A stretch of DNA of 7,699 bases from an uncultured Phycisphaerales bacterium (GCA_946886375.1 CAMPIL010000172.1:1-7699), one strand, 5' to 3'. Counted from the first letter of the stretch, positions 1 through 6,127 are shown. Notes: generated by a model not told the origin, from the sequence alone. A program made the numbers and translations.

Positions 1-2
1 GC

Positions 3-110
3 GAGCGGTATTCGCCGCCTATGATCTTGATCATGGCCGTACTTGCTAGGAGAATTCGCCGCCATCTGCCGCCGGTGCTCGGCCGGTCAGGCGAGCGCGA
101 ACCACTATGA
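3..110 (+). CDS. Possible C-terminal end of an upstream gene (partial)
   Basis: An open frame enters from the left edge and stops at TGA 108-110, giving about 35 residues. It reads as a short hydrophobic stretch (M-I-L-I-M-A-V-L-A) followed by a basic tail (R-R-I-R-R-H). That would suit the end of a membrane protein. The stop lies only 7 bases before the ATG of the hydrolase, the spacing expected inside an operon. Third codon positions are moderately GC-rich. There is too little sequence to name a family, and the frame could be chance; the hydrolase frame is also open upstream (from TTG 43) over part of the same bases. Confidence 0.35.
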   Translation, partial: ERYSPPMILIMAVLARRIRRHLPPVLGRSGEREPL

Positions 111-117
111 TTGTGTG

Positions 118-912
118 ATGATCGAGCGATTCGCGCAAATGCCTTCGGCGCTGCGGGCCAACGCCCGTTGGGAGCGCTTGGGCCCGACCGCCATCCCCGC
201 GATGATCGTTCGGCCGGAATCTGCCGCGGCTGAGCCTGCGCCGGTGGTCATCTGGATGCACGGCCGAACCGCGCACAAGGAACTCGACCCCGGCCGCTAC
301 CTGCGCTGGATGCGTGCTGGCATCGGCGCCTGTGCCGTCGATCTGCCAGGCCACGGCGAGCGATTTGACGCTCGCCTGCAAGAGCCGGATCAGTCGTTTG
401 CTGTCGTGCGGCAGATGATCGATGAAATTGATGAGATTGCCGCCGCCATCTCAATGATGAACGAATTTGATTCCCAGTACATGGGCATCGGCGGCATGTC
501 GGCGGGCGGCATGGCCACGCTTGCCCGGCTCTGCAGGCCGCATCCGTTCGCCTGCACGTCGGTCGAAGCGACGACAGGTTCGTGGAAGCACCAGAGGCAT
601 CGGGATATGTTTCAGAACGTGCCGCAGGAATGGATCGATGAATTGAACCCCATCGATCACCTCGCATCGTGGCGCGAGATTCCGTTGCAGGCCATTCACG
701 CTGTTGGCGATGAATGGGTTCCCATTGAGGGCCAGGCGGCGTTCATCGACGCGCTGCGGGCGCGCTATCACAACCCAGAAATCATCGAATTCATCCGGTA
801 TGATCGCACCGGCGCGCCGGGTGAACACATTGGCTTCGGCCGCATGTCAGCCGACGCCAAGGATCGCCAGCGTGCGTTTTTAGAGCGATGGCTGGTGGAC
901 GCGGCTGCTTGA
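118..912 (+). CDS. Alpha/beta hydrolase (esterase / dienelactone-hydrolase-like)
   Basis: Predicted 264-residue cytoplasmic serine hydrolase; no signal peptide or membrane segment is visible. The fold is marked by a hydrophobic strand ending in W-M-H-G (residues 46-49, oxyanion region), then D-L-P-G-H-G-E (75-81). The nucleophile elbow G-G-M-S-A-G-G puts the nucleophile at Ser128 (TCG 499-501). The likely acid is Asp198 in V-G-D-E-W-V-P, and the likely base is His237 in G-E-H-I-G-F-G. All three are spaced as expected for the family. The size and layout resemble single-domain esterases or dipeptidyl-peptidase-like hydrolases, but the substrate cannot be read from sequence. The frame is open from TTG 43; I chose ATG 118 because the extra 25 residues are cysteine-rich and do not look like part of the fold. 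No good ribosome-binding site precedes 118, so GTG 115 or ATG 139 remain possible starts. It may be translated with the upstream frame that ends at 110. Confidence 0.88.
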   Translation: MIERFAQMPSALRANARWERLGPTAIPAMIVRPESAAAEPAPVVIWMHGRTAHKELDPGRYLRWMRAGIGACAVDLPGHGERFDARLQEPDQSFAVVRQMIDEIDEIAAAISMMNEFDSQYMGIGGMSAGGMATLARLCRPHPFACTSVEATTGSWKHQRHRDMFQNVPQEWIDELNPIDHLASWREIPLQAIHAVGDEWVPIEGQAAFIDALRARYHNPEIIEFIRYDRTGAPGEHIGFGRMSADAKDRQRAFLERWLVDAAA

Positions 913-938
913 CGCGTCTGGTCGCATGGCATGGCCCT

Positions 939-970
939 GCATGTCCAGAATAGTTGTCCATTTGACATGC
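939..970. other. Inverted repeat between hydrolase and NfeD-like gene
   Basis: GCATGTC (939-945) and GACATGC (964-970) are perfect complements separated by 18 bases. The hairpin lies 27 bases after the hydrolase stop and has no T-run, so it is at best a weak terminator or an operator-like site. The rest of the 913-1103 gap shows a TTGACA at 962-967 but no -10 element at a usable distance. Confidence 0.25.
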
Positions 971-1088
971 GAGACGACCAATATCGCAACATAATGCATT
1001 GCGTGAATTTGGATCGATGTCGTTCCAATTGAGTTCGTGATTCGTGGTAAATTGTCAATGGCCTGACCGTCCGTACATGGGCGAGGCC

Positions 1089-1094
1089 GGAAAG
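1089..1094 (+). promoter_or_regulatory. Ribosome-binding site fixing the NfeD-like start
   Basis: GGAAAG lies 9 bases before ATG 1104. The frame is open further upstream (GTG 1044, ATG 1077), but neither of those has a purine-rich site. Starting at 1104 places the first membrane segment close to the N-terminus, as in the family. Confidence 0.5.
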
Positions 1095-1103
1095 TGGGCG
1101 ACC

Positions 1104-1685
1104 ATGCTTGACGGACTTTTCAGCGGTGACACCCTCTTCTTCAGCGTGCCGGCTGTGGCGGGCACCATCTTTTTCGTGCTGCGGTTGGCGCTGAGTTTCA
1201 CCGGCCTAGGGGATTTTGACGGCGATGCGGATGCATCCGGCATCGACGTCATCGATGGCGATCCGCACCACTCCTCTGAACTGTTCAAGTTCCTTTCCGT
1301 GCAGAGCATCGCGGCGTTCCTCATGGGCTTCGGCTGGGGCGGACTTGGCGGCCTTCGGGGCGCAGGATGGGAGTTCGGCACATCGCTGCTGTGCGCGATC
1401 GGCGGCGGCGTCCTCATGGTCTGGCTCCTGACGTGGCTGCTCAAACTCGTCTATGACCTTCAGAGCAGCGGCACGGTTTCCATTCAGCGCGCCATGAACG
1501 CCGAGGGCGAGGTATACGTGACCGTGCCGCAGAAAGGCCAAGGCGCGGGACAAGTGAAAGTCATCATCGATAATCGGCAGCGCATCTATAACGCCGTTTC
1601 AGAAGACGCCGCCTTGCACACCAGCTCGCGAATTCGCGTCACGCGCGTCAACGAGGACAACACGTTGACCGTCGCCGCACTTTGA
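1104..1685 (+). CDS. NfeD-like / YqiJ-YuaF-type membrane protein, flotillin partner
   Basis: A 193-residue membrane protein. Three hydrophobic segments are visible at about residues 9-35, 61-83 and 93-119. A C-terminal domain of about 70 residues (125-193) is rich in short beta strands and fits the OB-like fold of the NfeD family. The loop between segments 1 and 2 is strikingly acidic (G-D-F-D-G-D-A-D-A-S-G-I-D-V-I-D-G-D, residues 36-53), a feature also seen in YqiJ-type proteins. The protein lacks the ClpP-like serine protease domain of long NfeD proteins, so it belongs to the short class. In E. coli (YqiJ-YqiK) and Bacillus subtilis (YuaF-FloT) such proteins are encoded next to a flotillin and are thought to act with it at membrane microdomains. 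Here the flotillin start follows 31 bases after the stop, so co-transcription is likely. The family call rests on topology, the acidic loop and gene context. The start was chosen by the ribosome-binding site; GTG 1044 would add 20 hydrophilic residues. Confidence 0.85.
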   Translation: MLDGLFSGDTLFFSVPAVAGTIFFVLRLALSFTGLGDFDGDADASGIDVIDGDPHHSSELFKFLSVQSIAAFLMGFGWGGLGGLRGAGWEFGTSLLCAIGGGVLMVWLLTWLLKLVYDLQSSGTVSIQRAMNAEGEVYVTVPQKGQGAGQVKVIIDNRQRIYNAVSEDAALHTSSRIRVTRVNEDNTLTVAAL

Positions 1686-1703
1686 CAAGCCACCCTCGCA
1701 TTT

Positions 1704-1708
1704 GGGAG
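1704..1708 (+). promoter_or_regulatory. Ribosome-binding site fixing the flotillin start
   Basis: GGGAG ends 8 bases before ATG 1717. It supports the ATG over the in-frame TTG at 1702, which overlaps the site itself. Confidence 0.7.
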
Positions 1709-1716
1709 ACGCAGCC

Positions 1717-3348
1717 ATGACTACTTTCTACACCTTCCTTGCCCAGGACAGCACCAGCGCGGTGTGGTGGCTCGGCGGAATCGCATCGGCAGTGCTGGTG
1801 TTTATCCTGGTCATCAGCATGGTGGTCAGCCGATACCGCCGCTGCCCGTCCAATCGTGTGCTGGTGATCTATGGCCGAGTCGGCACGAACAAGGCCGCCA
1901 AGTGTCTGCACGGCGGCGGCACGTTCGTCTGGCCGCTCATTCAGGATTACGCCTACCTCAATCTCGACCCAATGGTGATCGAAATTCCATTGGAAGGCGC
2001 GCTCTCGCTCAACAACATCCGCGTGAATGTGCCTTCGACATTCACCGTCGGCATCTCCACCGACCCCGTGCTGATGAACAACGCGGCCGAACGTCTACTT
2101 GGGTTGGATGAAAAGCGCATCCGCGATCAGGCCCAGGACATCATCCTCGGCCAGTTGCGCCTGGTCATCGCGACCCTGTCGATTGAAGAGATCAACAAGG
2201 ATCGCGAGAAGTTCATGGCGCTGGTGAACGAGAACGTCGCGCAGGAAATCAACAAGATCGGCCTGGACCTGATCAACGTGAACGTGCGCGACATCACGGA
2301 TGAATCGGGATACATCGAGGCCATCGGCAAGCGAGCCGCTGCGGAAGCGATCAATCGAGCCAAGGTGGAAGTCGCCCAGCAGGATCGCGACGGCGCCACC
2401 GGCGAGGCCATGGCGGTGCGCGAAAAGACCGTGAACGTCGCGCGCGAATCAGCCACAGCCACCGAAGGCCGCAAGCAGGCTGAACTCAGCCAGCGCGTCG
2501 CGCTGGCCGCGCTGGAGGCCAAGGCCATCACCAGCGAAGTGCAAGCGAAGCGCGATCAGGAAATCGCTGCTGCCGCCCGCACAGCGGAAACTGTCGCCGC
2601 GAAGAAGCAAGCCGAGCAGGAGCAGCGCATCAAGGTCGCCGAGGCCGAAGCCACCGCCGTGACAGGCGAAAATGAATCCCGAGCGTTGATGGCGGCGTCG
2701 CAGGCGAAACTCGGCGAAATCCAAGCCGAAGCCCAACGCCGCTCCGAGGTCGCCAACGCCAAGGCCCGCGAAGCCATTCTGCTGGCCGAGCGCGAGCAGG
2801 AAGTCGCTCGCCTTGCGAAAGAGCAACTCGCGCCGCAGGAAATCGAAAAGCAGCGGATCGAAATCGCCGCCGCCGCCGAAGCCGAGAAACGCCGCATCGA
2901 AGCGCAGGGCGAAGCCGATGCGATTCTCGCCAAGTACACCGCCGAAGCCCAAGGCATGCAGAAGGTGCTCGAGGCCAAGGCCGAAGGTTACCGCCAACTC
3001 ATCGAAGCCTGCGGCAGCAATCCGCAAGTTGGCCCGACGCTGCTGCTCATCGAGCAACTGCCGCAACTGGTCTCCGAACAGGTGAAGGCGATTCAGAACC
3101 TCAAGATCGACAAGATCACCGTGTGGGACACAGGTGCAGGCAATGGTGCGGGCGGGCGCAACGCGACGGCGGATTTTCTCTCCGGCCTGATTGGATCATT
3201 GCCCAAACTGCACGAATTGGCGCAACAGGCCGGGATTGAACTCCCGCCGATGCTCGGGCGAGTGAATCAGAACCGCGACGCCAGCACGCCGCTGGATGGT
3301 GAAATCAGAATGGCCGGCACGGGCAAGCCGAAGTCCTCCGGTGCGTGA
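1717..3348 (+). CDS. Flotillin family protein (YqiK/FloT-like, SPFH domain)
   Basis: A 543-residue membrane-anchored scaffold protein, close in length to E. coli YqiK. One transmembrane helix is visible at about residues 16-38, followed by basic residues (R-Y-R-R). The SPFH/band-7 domain comes next (about 45-220), with flotillin-like stretches such as N-R-V-L-V-I-Y-G-R, G-G-G-T-F-V-W-P-L-I-Q and L-D-L-I-N-V-N-V-R-D-I-T-D. A long Ala/Glu/Lys/Arg-rich coiled coil follows (about 215-430), containing the flotillin-typical E-A-Q-G-E-A-D-A-I-L-A-K-Y. The C-terminal region (about 430-543) carries L-L-L-I-E-Q-L-P-Q-L-V and a Gly-rich linker. Flotillins oligomerise through SPFH and coiled-coil regions and organise membrane microdomains that affect fluidity, secretion and signalling. 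The gene lies directly downstream of its probable NfeD-like partner. It is followed by a hairpin and a convergent gene, so it is likely the last gene of the transcript. I leave the symbol empty because YqiK and FloT types are not distinguishable by eye. Confidence 0.95.
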   Translation: MTTFYTFLAQDSTSAVWWLGGIASAVLVFILVISMVVSRYRRCPSNRVLVIYGRVGTNKAAKCLHGGGTFVWPLIQDYAYLNLDPMVIEIPLEGALSLNNIRVNVPSTFTVGISTDPVLMNNAAERLLGLDEKRIRDQAQDIILGQLRLVIATLSIEEINKDREKFMALVNENVAQEINKIGLDLINVNVRDITDESGYIEAIGKRAAAEAINRAKVEVAQQDRDGATGEAMAVREKTVNVARESATATEGRKQAELSQRVALAALEAKAITSEVQAKRDQEIAAAARTAETVAAKKQAEQEQRIKVAEAEATAVTGENESRALMAASQAKLGEIQAEAQRRSEVANAKAREAILLAEREQEVARLAKEQLAPQEIEKQRIEIAAAAEAEKRRIEAQGEADAILAKYTAEAQGMQKVLEAKAEGYRQLIEACGSNPQVGPTLLLIEQLPQLVSEQVKAIQNLKIDKITVWDTGAGNGAGGRNATADFLSGLIGSLPKLHELAQQAGIELPPMLGRVNQNRDASTPLDGEIRMAGTGKPKSSGA

Positions 3349-3353
3349 CCGGT

Positions 3354-3383
3354 CAGCGCCACATGGTTTGGCATGCGGCGCTG
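3354..3383. terminator. Hairpin between convergent flotillin and beta-helix genes
   Basis: CAGCGCC-A-CATG (3354-3365) pairs with CATG-C-GGCGCTG (3372-3383): eleven base pairs with a single A/C mismatch around the six-base loop GTTTGG. It starts 6 bases after the flotillin stop and lies between two convergent genes, so it could end both transcripts. There is no T-run on the + side. A second GGCGCTG copy at 3386-3392 could pair with the left arm instead. The call rests on position and stem strength. Confidence 0.5.
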
Positions 3384-3472
3384 AAGGCGCTGGTATTGCG
3401 ACTCTGACGGCCGCAGTGTCTCGGCCCGTTCGATTCAGCGCACACGGCCGCCGGCTTGCTCACCCCGTGCGC

Positions 3473-5017
3473 TTACGGGACTCGGCCCTCGTAGCATCCA
3501 ATGTCCACCTGGCCTTGCGCGATGCGCGGATTGCCGTCCAGATCCATCAGCAAATTCACCGGAACAACATCATTGCTTCCGGCGGCCACGCAAGGTGATC
3601 CGGCGCGAAGATGGAAATCGCCCATCAACGGATTCGTGAACAGCGGGTCGGAAGCCGTGTTGAATTGGCCAGGCGGGCTACCGCTGAACGCCTGCATGCA
3701 GGAATAGTTCAAAACGGCGATGCCGTTGACCAGCAACTGTGCGGTTTCGGTCACTACGCCGCCGAGATCATTCTGCCAGAGGATGCTGTTGGCGATTTCA
3801 ACGTCTGTATCGGCATGAACGCCGGCCGAGGCAAATGCGGCATGGTTCTGAACCAGGGTGCAGTTGATGATCGACGCCGCCGCCACAGTCTTGCGAATGC
3901 CGCCTGCGTTCAGCCATGCGGCATTGTTGTACAGCAGGCAGTTGGCGTACGTGGTGTTGCCTGCGTCCAGCGTCGCGCCGGCTTCGATCGCGTTGTTGGC
4001 AAGGAATGAGCAACGATCAAACAGGCACTTGCTGGCCGGGCTGACATACGCACCGCCGCCCTGGCTCTCGCATGTGTTGCGGATGAATTTGCAGCCTTGC
4101 ACGACAATCGATTCGCGCAGGCTGGTTGCGTGCAGGCCCCCGCCCCGTTCGCTCGCGCCGTTTTCCACGAGCGTCGAGTCCGAAATCGTGAATGCGTCGG
4201 TGGCATAGACGCCGCCGCCGACACTTGCGTGGTTCCGGCCTATCGCAGATTTATCGATGACGGTGCCGTAGCCGCAGTGGATTCCCCCGCCTTCATCGAC
4301 GGTGCTGTTGCTGTTGAAGGTGCAGTCCTTGAAATGGCAGCCGTCTGAAACCCAGGCCCCTCCGCCCTTGGTGCGCGCAAAATTGCTGACGAATTCGCAA
4401 CTGACGACTTCAATTTCGCAGCCTTCGGCCGCCAGTCCGCCGCCATAGCCTTCAGCAATGTTGAGCCTGATTTTGCAGTTGTGAATACGCGCGAACGCGC
4501 CAGTGCCCTCGATGCCTCCGCCGCGATGGTCGGACCATCCATTCTGGATGGTGAACCCATCGACCCAACCCGGCGCCCCGGGGTTGGTGCAGGCCAGATG
4601 CACGACGTGAAAACTGTTGTCGGATTTGAGACTCTCATCTCCGATTTCGCCGCTGAGAATCACCTCATGCAAGAGCGGATTTCGCTGATCTGCCCGCGAC
4701 TCGTTTCCCGCGAATCCGCCGAGCCATCGCACTCCGCTCTGCAGAGCAAATCCCGCGCCGCGATCGCCTCGCACAAATCCGAATCCCATGTCGGGCTTGT
4801 AGATGCCTTGGGCCACCCAAATCTCATCGCCCGGCATGGCCGCGGCCAACGCGTCCTGCAGATGCCGATGCGCCTGCATCCACGACAGGCCGGTTCCCAT
4901 CCGAAATGGCGCATGCGCGTTGACATGCCGAACCACCGCAGCGGCCGGCTGATTTGCAATCAACAGCGGTGCGACGGTCACACAGAGCCCTATCCGTTTT
5001 TGCACTCGCCCAGGCAT
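3473..5017 (-). CDS. Secreted right-handed beta-helix protein with choice-of-anchor Q-type C-terminus
   Basis: A 514-residue exported protein. The N-terminus is a Sec signal peptide: basic R-V-Q-K-R, hydrophobic core about 9-21, and probable cleavage after the A-A-A near residue 27. An N-terminal module follows (W-M-Q-A-H near 46, G-D-E-I-W-V-A-Q-G-I-Y-K-P 63-75, W-L-G-G-F-A-G-N-E 98-106), as found in planctomycete polymorphic-outer-membrane-like proteins. The core (about 150-415) consists of beta-helix coils of about 24-28 residues, each marked by G-G-G: 166, 192, 218, 243, 267, 292 and 320, with degenerate coils after that. The C-terminal region has D-P-L-F (457-460), G-D-F-H-L-R-A-G-S-P (466-475), D-L-D-G-N-P-R (492-498) and D-I-G-C-Y-E (505-510), the pattern called choice-of-anchor Q. 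It ends only four residues later, with no dockerin, PEP-CTERM or T9SS signal visible. It is likely a surface or periplasmic structural, adhesive or polysaccharide-interacting protein; no pectate-lyase-type active site is apparent. ATG 5017 was preferred over the upstream in-frame start at 5056 because of a strong ribosome-binding site and the signal peptide. Confidence 0.9.
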   Translation of the reverse strand: MPGRVQKRIGLCVTVAPLLIANQPAAAVVRHVNAHAPFRMGTGLSWMQAHRHLQDALAAAMPGDEIWVAQGIYKPDMGFGFVRGDRGAGFALQSGVRWLGGFAGNESRADQRNPLLHEVILSGEIGDESLKSDNSFHVVHLACTNPGAPGWVDGFTIQNGWSDHRGGGIEGTGAFARIHNCKIRLNIAEGYGGGLAAEGCEIEVVSCEFVSNFARTKGGGAWVSDGCHFKDCTFNSNSTVDEGGGIHCGYGTVIDKSAIGRNHASVGGGVYATDAFTISDSTLVENGASERGGGLHATSLRESIVVQGCKFIRNTCESQGGGAYVSPASKCLFDRCSFLANNAIEAGATLDAGNTTYANCLLYNNAAWLNAGGIRKTVAAASIINCTLVQNHAAFASAGVHADTDVEIANSILWQNDLGGVVTETAQLLVNGIAVLNYSCMQAFSGSPPGQFNTASDPLFTNPLMGDFHLRAGSPCVAAGSNDVVPVNLLMDLDGNPRIAQGQVDIGCYEGRVP

Positions 5018-5021
5018 GGCG

Positions 5022-5029
5022 CCTCCTCC
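5022..5029 (-). promoter_or_regulatory. Strong ribosome-binding site of the beta-helix gene
   Basis: Read on the minus strand this is GGAGGAGG. The GGAGGA core lies 6 bases before ATG 5017. It is the best Shine-Dalgarno match in the window and decides the start, removing 13 residues from the longest open frame. Confidence 0.8.
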
Positions 5030-5165
5030 GATCGCAGTGCCGCGTCGCGACACCAACTTGATCGCCGCAGCAACATTGTGCCTCAGAACTCAGCACAACG
5101 CCAGTCTCTTGTACGTTTTGCCTCGATAACCCTTGCAGCACGCCTATGGGATGGGCATTCAATGA

Positions 5166-5207
5166 AAAAGGCGGCCGCATGCCCCTATGGGCGCCCAACC
5201 GCCTTTT
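5166..5207. terminator. Bidirectional terminator-like hairpin
   Basis: AAAAGGCGG (5166-5174) pairs perfectly with CCGCCTTTT (5199-5207). The interior can form a second stem, GCCC (5181-5184) with GGGC (5189-5192). A run of A on one side and T on the other makes it look like an intrinsic terminator in both directions; the minus-strand T-run is five bases. No gene that it would obviously terminate ends nearby. It sits about 150 bases upstream of the minus-strand beta-helix start and about 255 bases upstream of tRNA-Ser. Confidence 0.6.
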
Positions 5208-5226
5208 CCTCCGGAATAATCGGAGG
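5208..5226. other. Second hairpin abutting the terminator-like stem
   Basis: CCTCCG (5208-5213) and CGGAGG (5221-5226) form a perfect 6-bp stem with a 7-base loop. It begins at the base right after the preceding stem ends, so the two could stack. Read on the minus strand, the left arm is a Shine-Dalgarno-like CGGAGG, but no plausible gene follows it. Confidence 0.5.
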
Positions 5227-5264
5227 CTGATGCCAAGGTCGACCTCAGCGATGAGCCTCGCGAT

Positions 5265-5279
5265 GAACGTTGAACGTTC
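5265..5279. repeat. 15-bp perfect palindrome, operator-like
   Basis: GAACGTT-G-AACGTTC is a perfect inverted repeat around a central G, which also makes GAACGTT a tandem direct repeat. CGCG (5259-5262) and GCG (5280-5282) flank it. The symmetry and size resemble a dimeric regulator's binding site; a chance origin is possible. It lies about 250 bases from the beta-helix start and about 180 bases from tRNA-Ser. Confidence 0.4.
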
Positions 5280-5431
5280 GCGAAAAAGATAGCGGCCGAG
5301 ATCCGGCGAGGCACTAGGAAACATGCTGCAATTGGGAAGAGGCGTGGGTAAGTCGTGAGATTTGAGTCTGAGCAGTTGAATGCCCGCCCGCGCATTACGC
5401 CGCGCAAGGAGTCGTCTGTCGCGAAAGACCC

Positions 5432-5437
5432 TATGAT
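5432..5437 (+). promoter_or_regulatory. Possible -10 element of the tRNA-Ser promoter
   Basis: TATGAT matches the sigma70 -10 box at five of six positions and ends 24 bases before the mature tRNA, leaving a short leader. No recognisable -35 box lies 16-18 bases upstream, so the call is tentative. Confidence 0.3.
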
Positions 5438-5461
5438 GTGCGTTCCTGGCCTACTCCTTTC

Positions 5462-5550
5462 GGTGGGGTGGCTGAGTGGTTGAAAGCACCGGTCTTGAAA
5501 ACCGGCATGGGCCATTAGGTCCATCTCGGGTTCGAATCCCGACCCCACCG
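5462..5550 (+). tRNA. tRNA-Ser (anticodon UGA)
   Basis: The cloverleaf is complete. The acceptor stem GGTGGGG (5462-5468) pairs with CCCCACC (5543-5549), with G5550 as discriminator. The D-arm is GGCTGAGTGGTTGAAAGC. The anticodon stem CCGGT/ACCGG encloses the loop CTTGAAA, with anticodon TGA at 5496-5498, which decodes UCA. The long variable arm is typical of serine tRNAs, and the T-arm is CGGGTTCGAATCCCG. CCA is not encoded (CTG follows), so it must be added after transcription. Length is 89 bases. Confidence 0.97.
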
Positions 5551-5632
5551 CTGATCCGCATTTGAAACTCGCCGCTTCAAGCCTTCTGGCAATCGCCTGA
5601 TCGTTTCGAGCCTTGCGCCCCTCTCCGGCCAA

Positions 5633-5661
5633 TTGACGGGCTGAGCATTTTCGATTCTTAT
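5633..5661 (+). promoter_or_regulatory. Sigma70-like promoter for the ACT-domain gene
   Basis: TTGACG (5633-5638, five of six consensus bases) and TCTTAT (5656-5661, four of six) are separated by 17 bases. This predicts a transcript start near 5668 and a leader of about 37 bases before ATG 5705. It suggests the gene has its own promoter and does not depend on read-through from the tRNA. Confidence 0.5.
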
Positions 5662-5704
5662 GCGGTCTCGAATGTGCCTTGCTCCTGCGCAGCGGTAGCC
5701 CCTC

Positions 5705-6106
5705 ATGCCCAAGTGGACCCGTCTGGCTGATTTCTGGATCAACCTTCCCGATCAACCCGGCGAATTAGCCCGGTTGGCAGCGAGGCTGCGCGAGGCTGAT
5801 GTGAACCTGCTCGGTCTTTGGGGATATGGCGCGGAAAACGGCCAGGCTCGTTTCTACTGCGTCCCGCAAAGCGCTGAGCAGTTTCGCAACTTCGCGATGT
5901 CCGCGGAACTGCCCGCACGCGAAGGCTGCACGTTTTATCTGCACGAGATTGACCGTGGCGGCACGCTGGTGCAAACGCTGGAGAAAATCGCCAGCGCCGA
6001 CATCAATCTGCTGGCGATACAGGCCGTGGCCATCAACGGCGAGTTCGGTTGCTTCCTCTGGGCCAACACGAACGACTGGCCCGCACTCGAAGAACTCCTG
6101 GGCTGA
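5705..6106 (+). CDS. Small protein with two ACT domains
   Basis: A 133-residue cytoplasmic protein. The first ACT unit spans about residues 6-65, with the typical L-P-D-Q-P-G-E-L-A-R-L-A opening (14-25) and A-D-V-N-L-L-G-L (31-38). The second spans about 75-133, with G-G-T-L-V-Q-T-L-E-K-I-A followed by A-D-I-N-L-L-A-I-Q-A-V. ACT domains bind amino acids or other small ligands and usually regulate an enzyme; tandem free-standing ACT proteins often act as sensors or partner subunits. No catalytic domain is attached, and no amino acid biosynthesis gene lies in the window, so the ligand is unknown. ATG 5705 is the first start that fits domain 1, but it has no clear Shine-Dalgarno site, and the preceding promoter predicts only a short leader. 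The gene converges with the next one, with 21 bases between the stop codons. A 5-bp hairpin (GCTGA 6102-6106 with TCAGC 6117-6121) lies there. Confidence 0.88.
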   Translation: MPKWTRLADFWINLPDQPGELARLAARLREADVNLLGLWGYGAENGQARFYCVPQSAEQFRNFAMSAELPAREGCTFYLHEIDRGGTLVQTLEKIASADINLLAIQAVAINGEFGCFLWANTNDWPALEELLG

Positions 6107-6127
6107 CCGCTCGATCTCAGCGTAGGA

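Larger units (their letters stand above)
5018..5461. other. Gene-free intergenic region with clustered hairpins
   Basis: This 444-base stretch between the beta-helix gene (-) and tRNA-Ser (+) contains no convincing gene on either strand. The open frames across it also run through the tRNA or the signal peptide region in other frames. It must hold the promoter of the beta-helix gene and that of the tRNA. Its notable content is the terminator-like hairpin at 5166-5207, the hairpin at 5208-5226, the 10-bp palindrome AGGTCGACCT at 5236-5245 and the palindrome at 5265-5279. I looked for SRP RNA motifs, which often lie near tRNA-Ser genes, and did not find them. Confidence 0.6.

Noticed and set aside
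962..995. TTGACA (962-967) with CATAAT (990-995) as a promoter for the NfeD-flotillin operon
   Set aside because: The spacer is 22 bases, too long for a sigma70 promoter, and the TTGACA overlaps an inverted repeat. No better pair was found, so I list no promoter for this operon.
2127..3066. Long minus-strand open frames inside the flotillin gene
   Set aside because: They arise from the biased Ala/Glu/Lys codons of the coiled coil read backwards. They have no domain features or ribosome-binding site, and the + strand protein is unmistakable.
4481..5230. A 249-residue + strand open frame opposite the beta-helix gene
   Set aside because: It lies mostly antisense to the signal peptide and N-terminal module of a convincing secreted protein, has no recognisable motif and runs through the terminator-like hairpin.
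5406..5459. AAGGAGT (5406-5412) and ACTCCTT (5453-5459) as a regulatory inverted repeat
   Set aside because: Seven-base complements 40 bases apart just before the tRNA are weak and probably chance; the arms would span the likely promoter without forming a compact structure.
5283..5461. SRP (4.5S) RNA near tRNA-Ser
   Set aside because: The conserved GGAA tetraloop and the AGCAG-containing symmetric loop are absent on both strands.
5551..5704. tRNA terminator or attachment site downstream of tRNA-Ser
   Set aside because: Only a 5-bp stem (TTGAA 5562-5566 with TTCAA 5576-5580) and no T-run are present. There is no repeat of the tRNA 3' end and no integrase gene in the window.
5159..5755. A 198-residue minus-strand open frame
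   Set aside because: It runs antisense through the whole tRNA-Ser gene and into the start of the ACT gene, and has an Arg/Ser-rich composition typical of a shadow frame.
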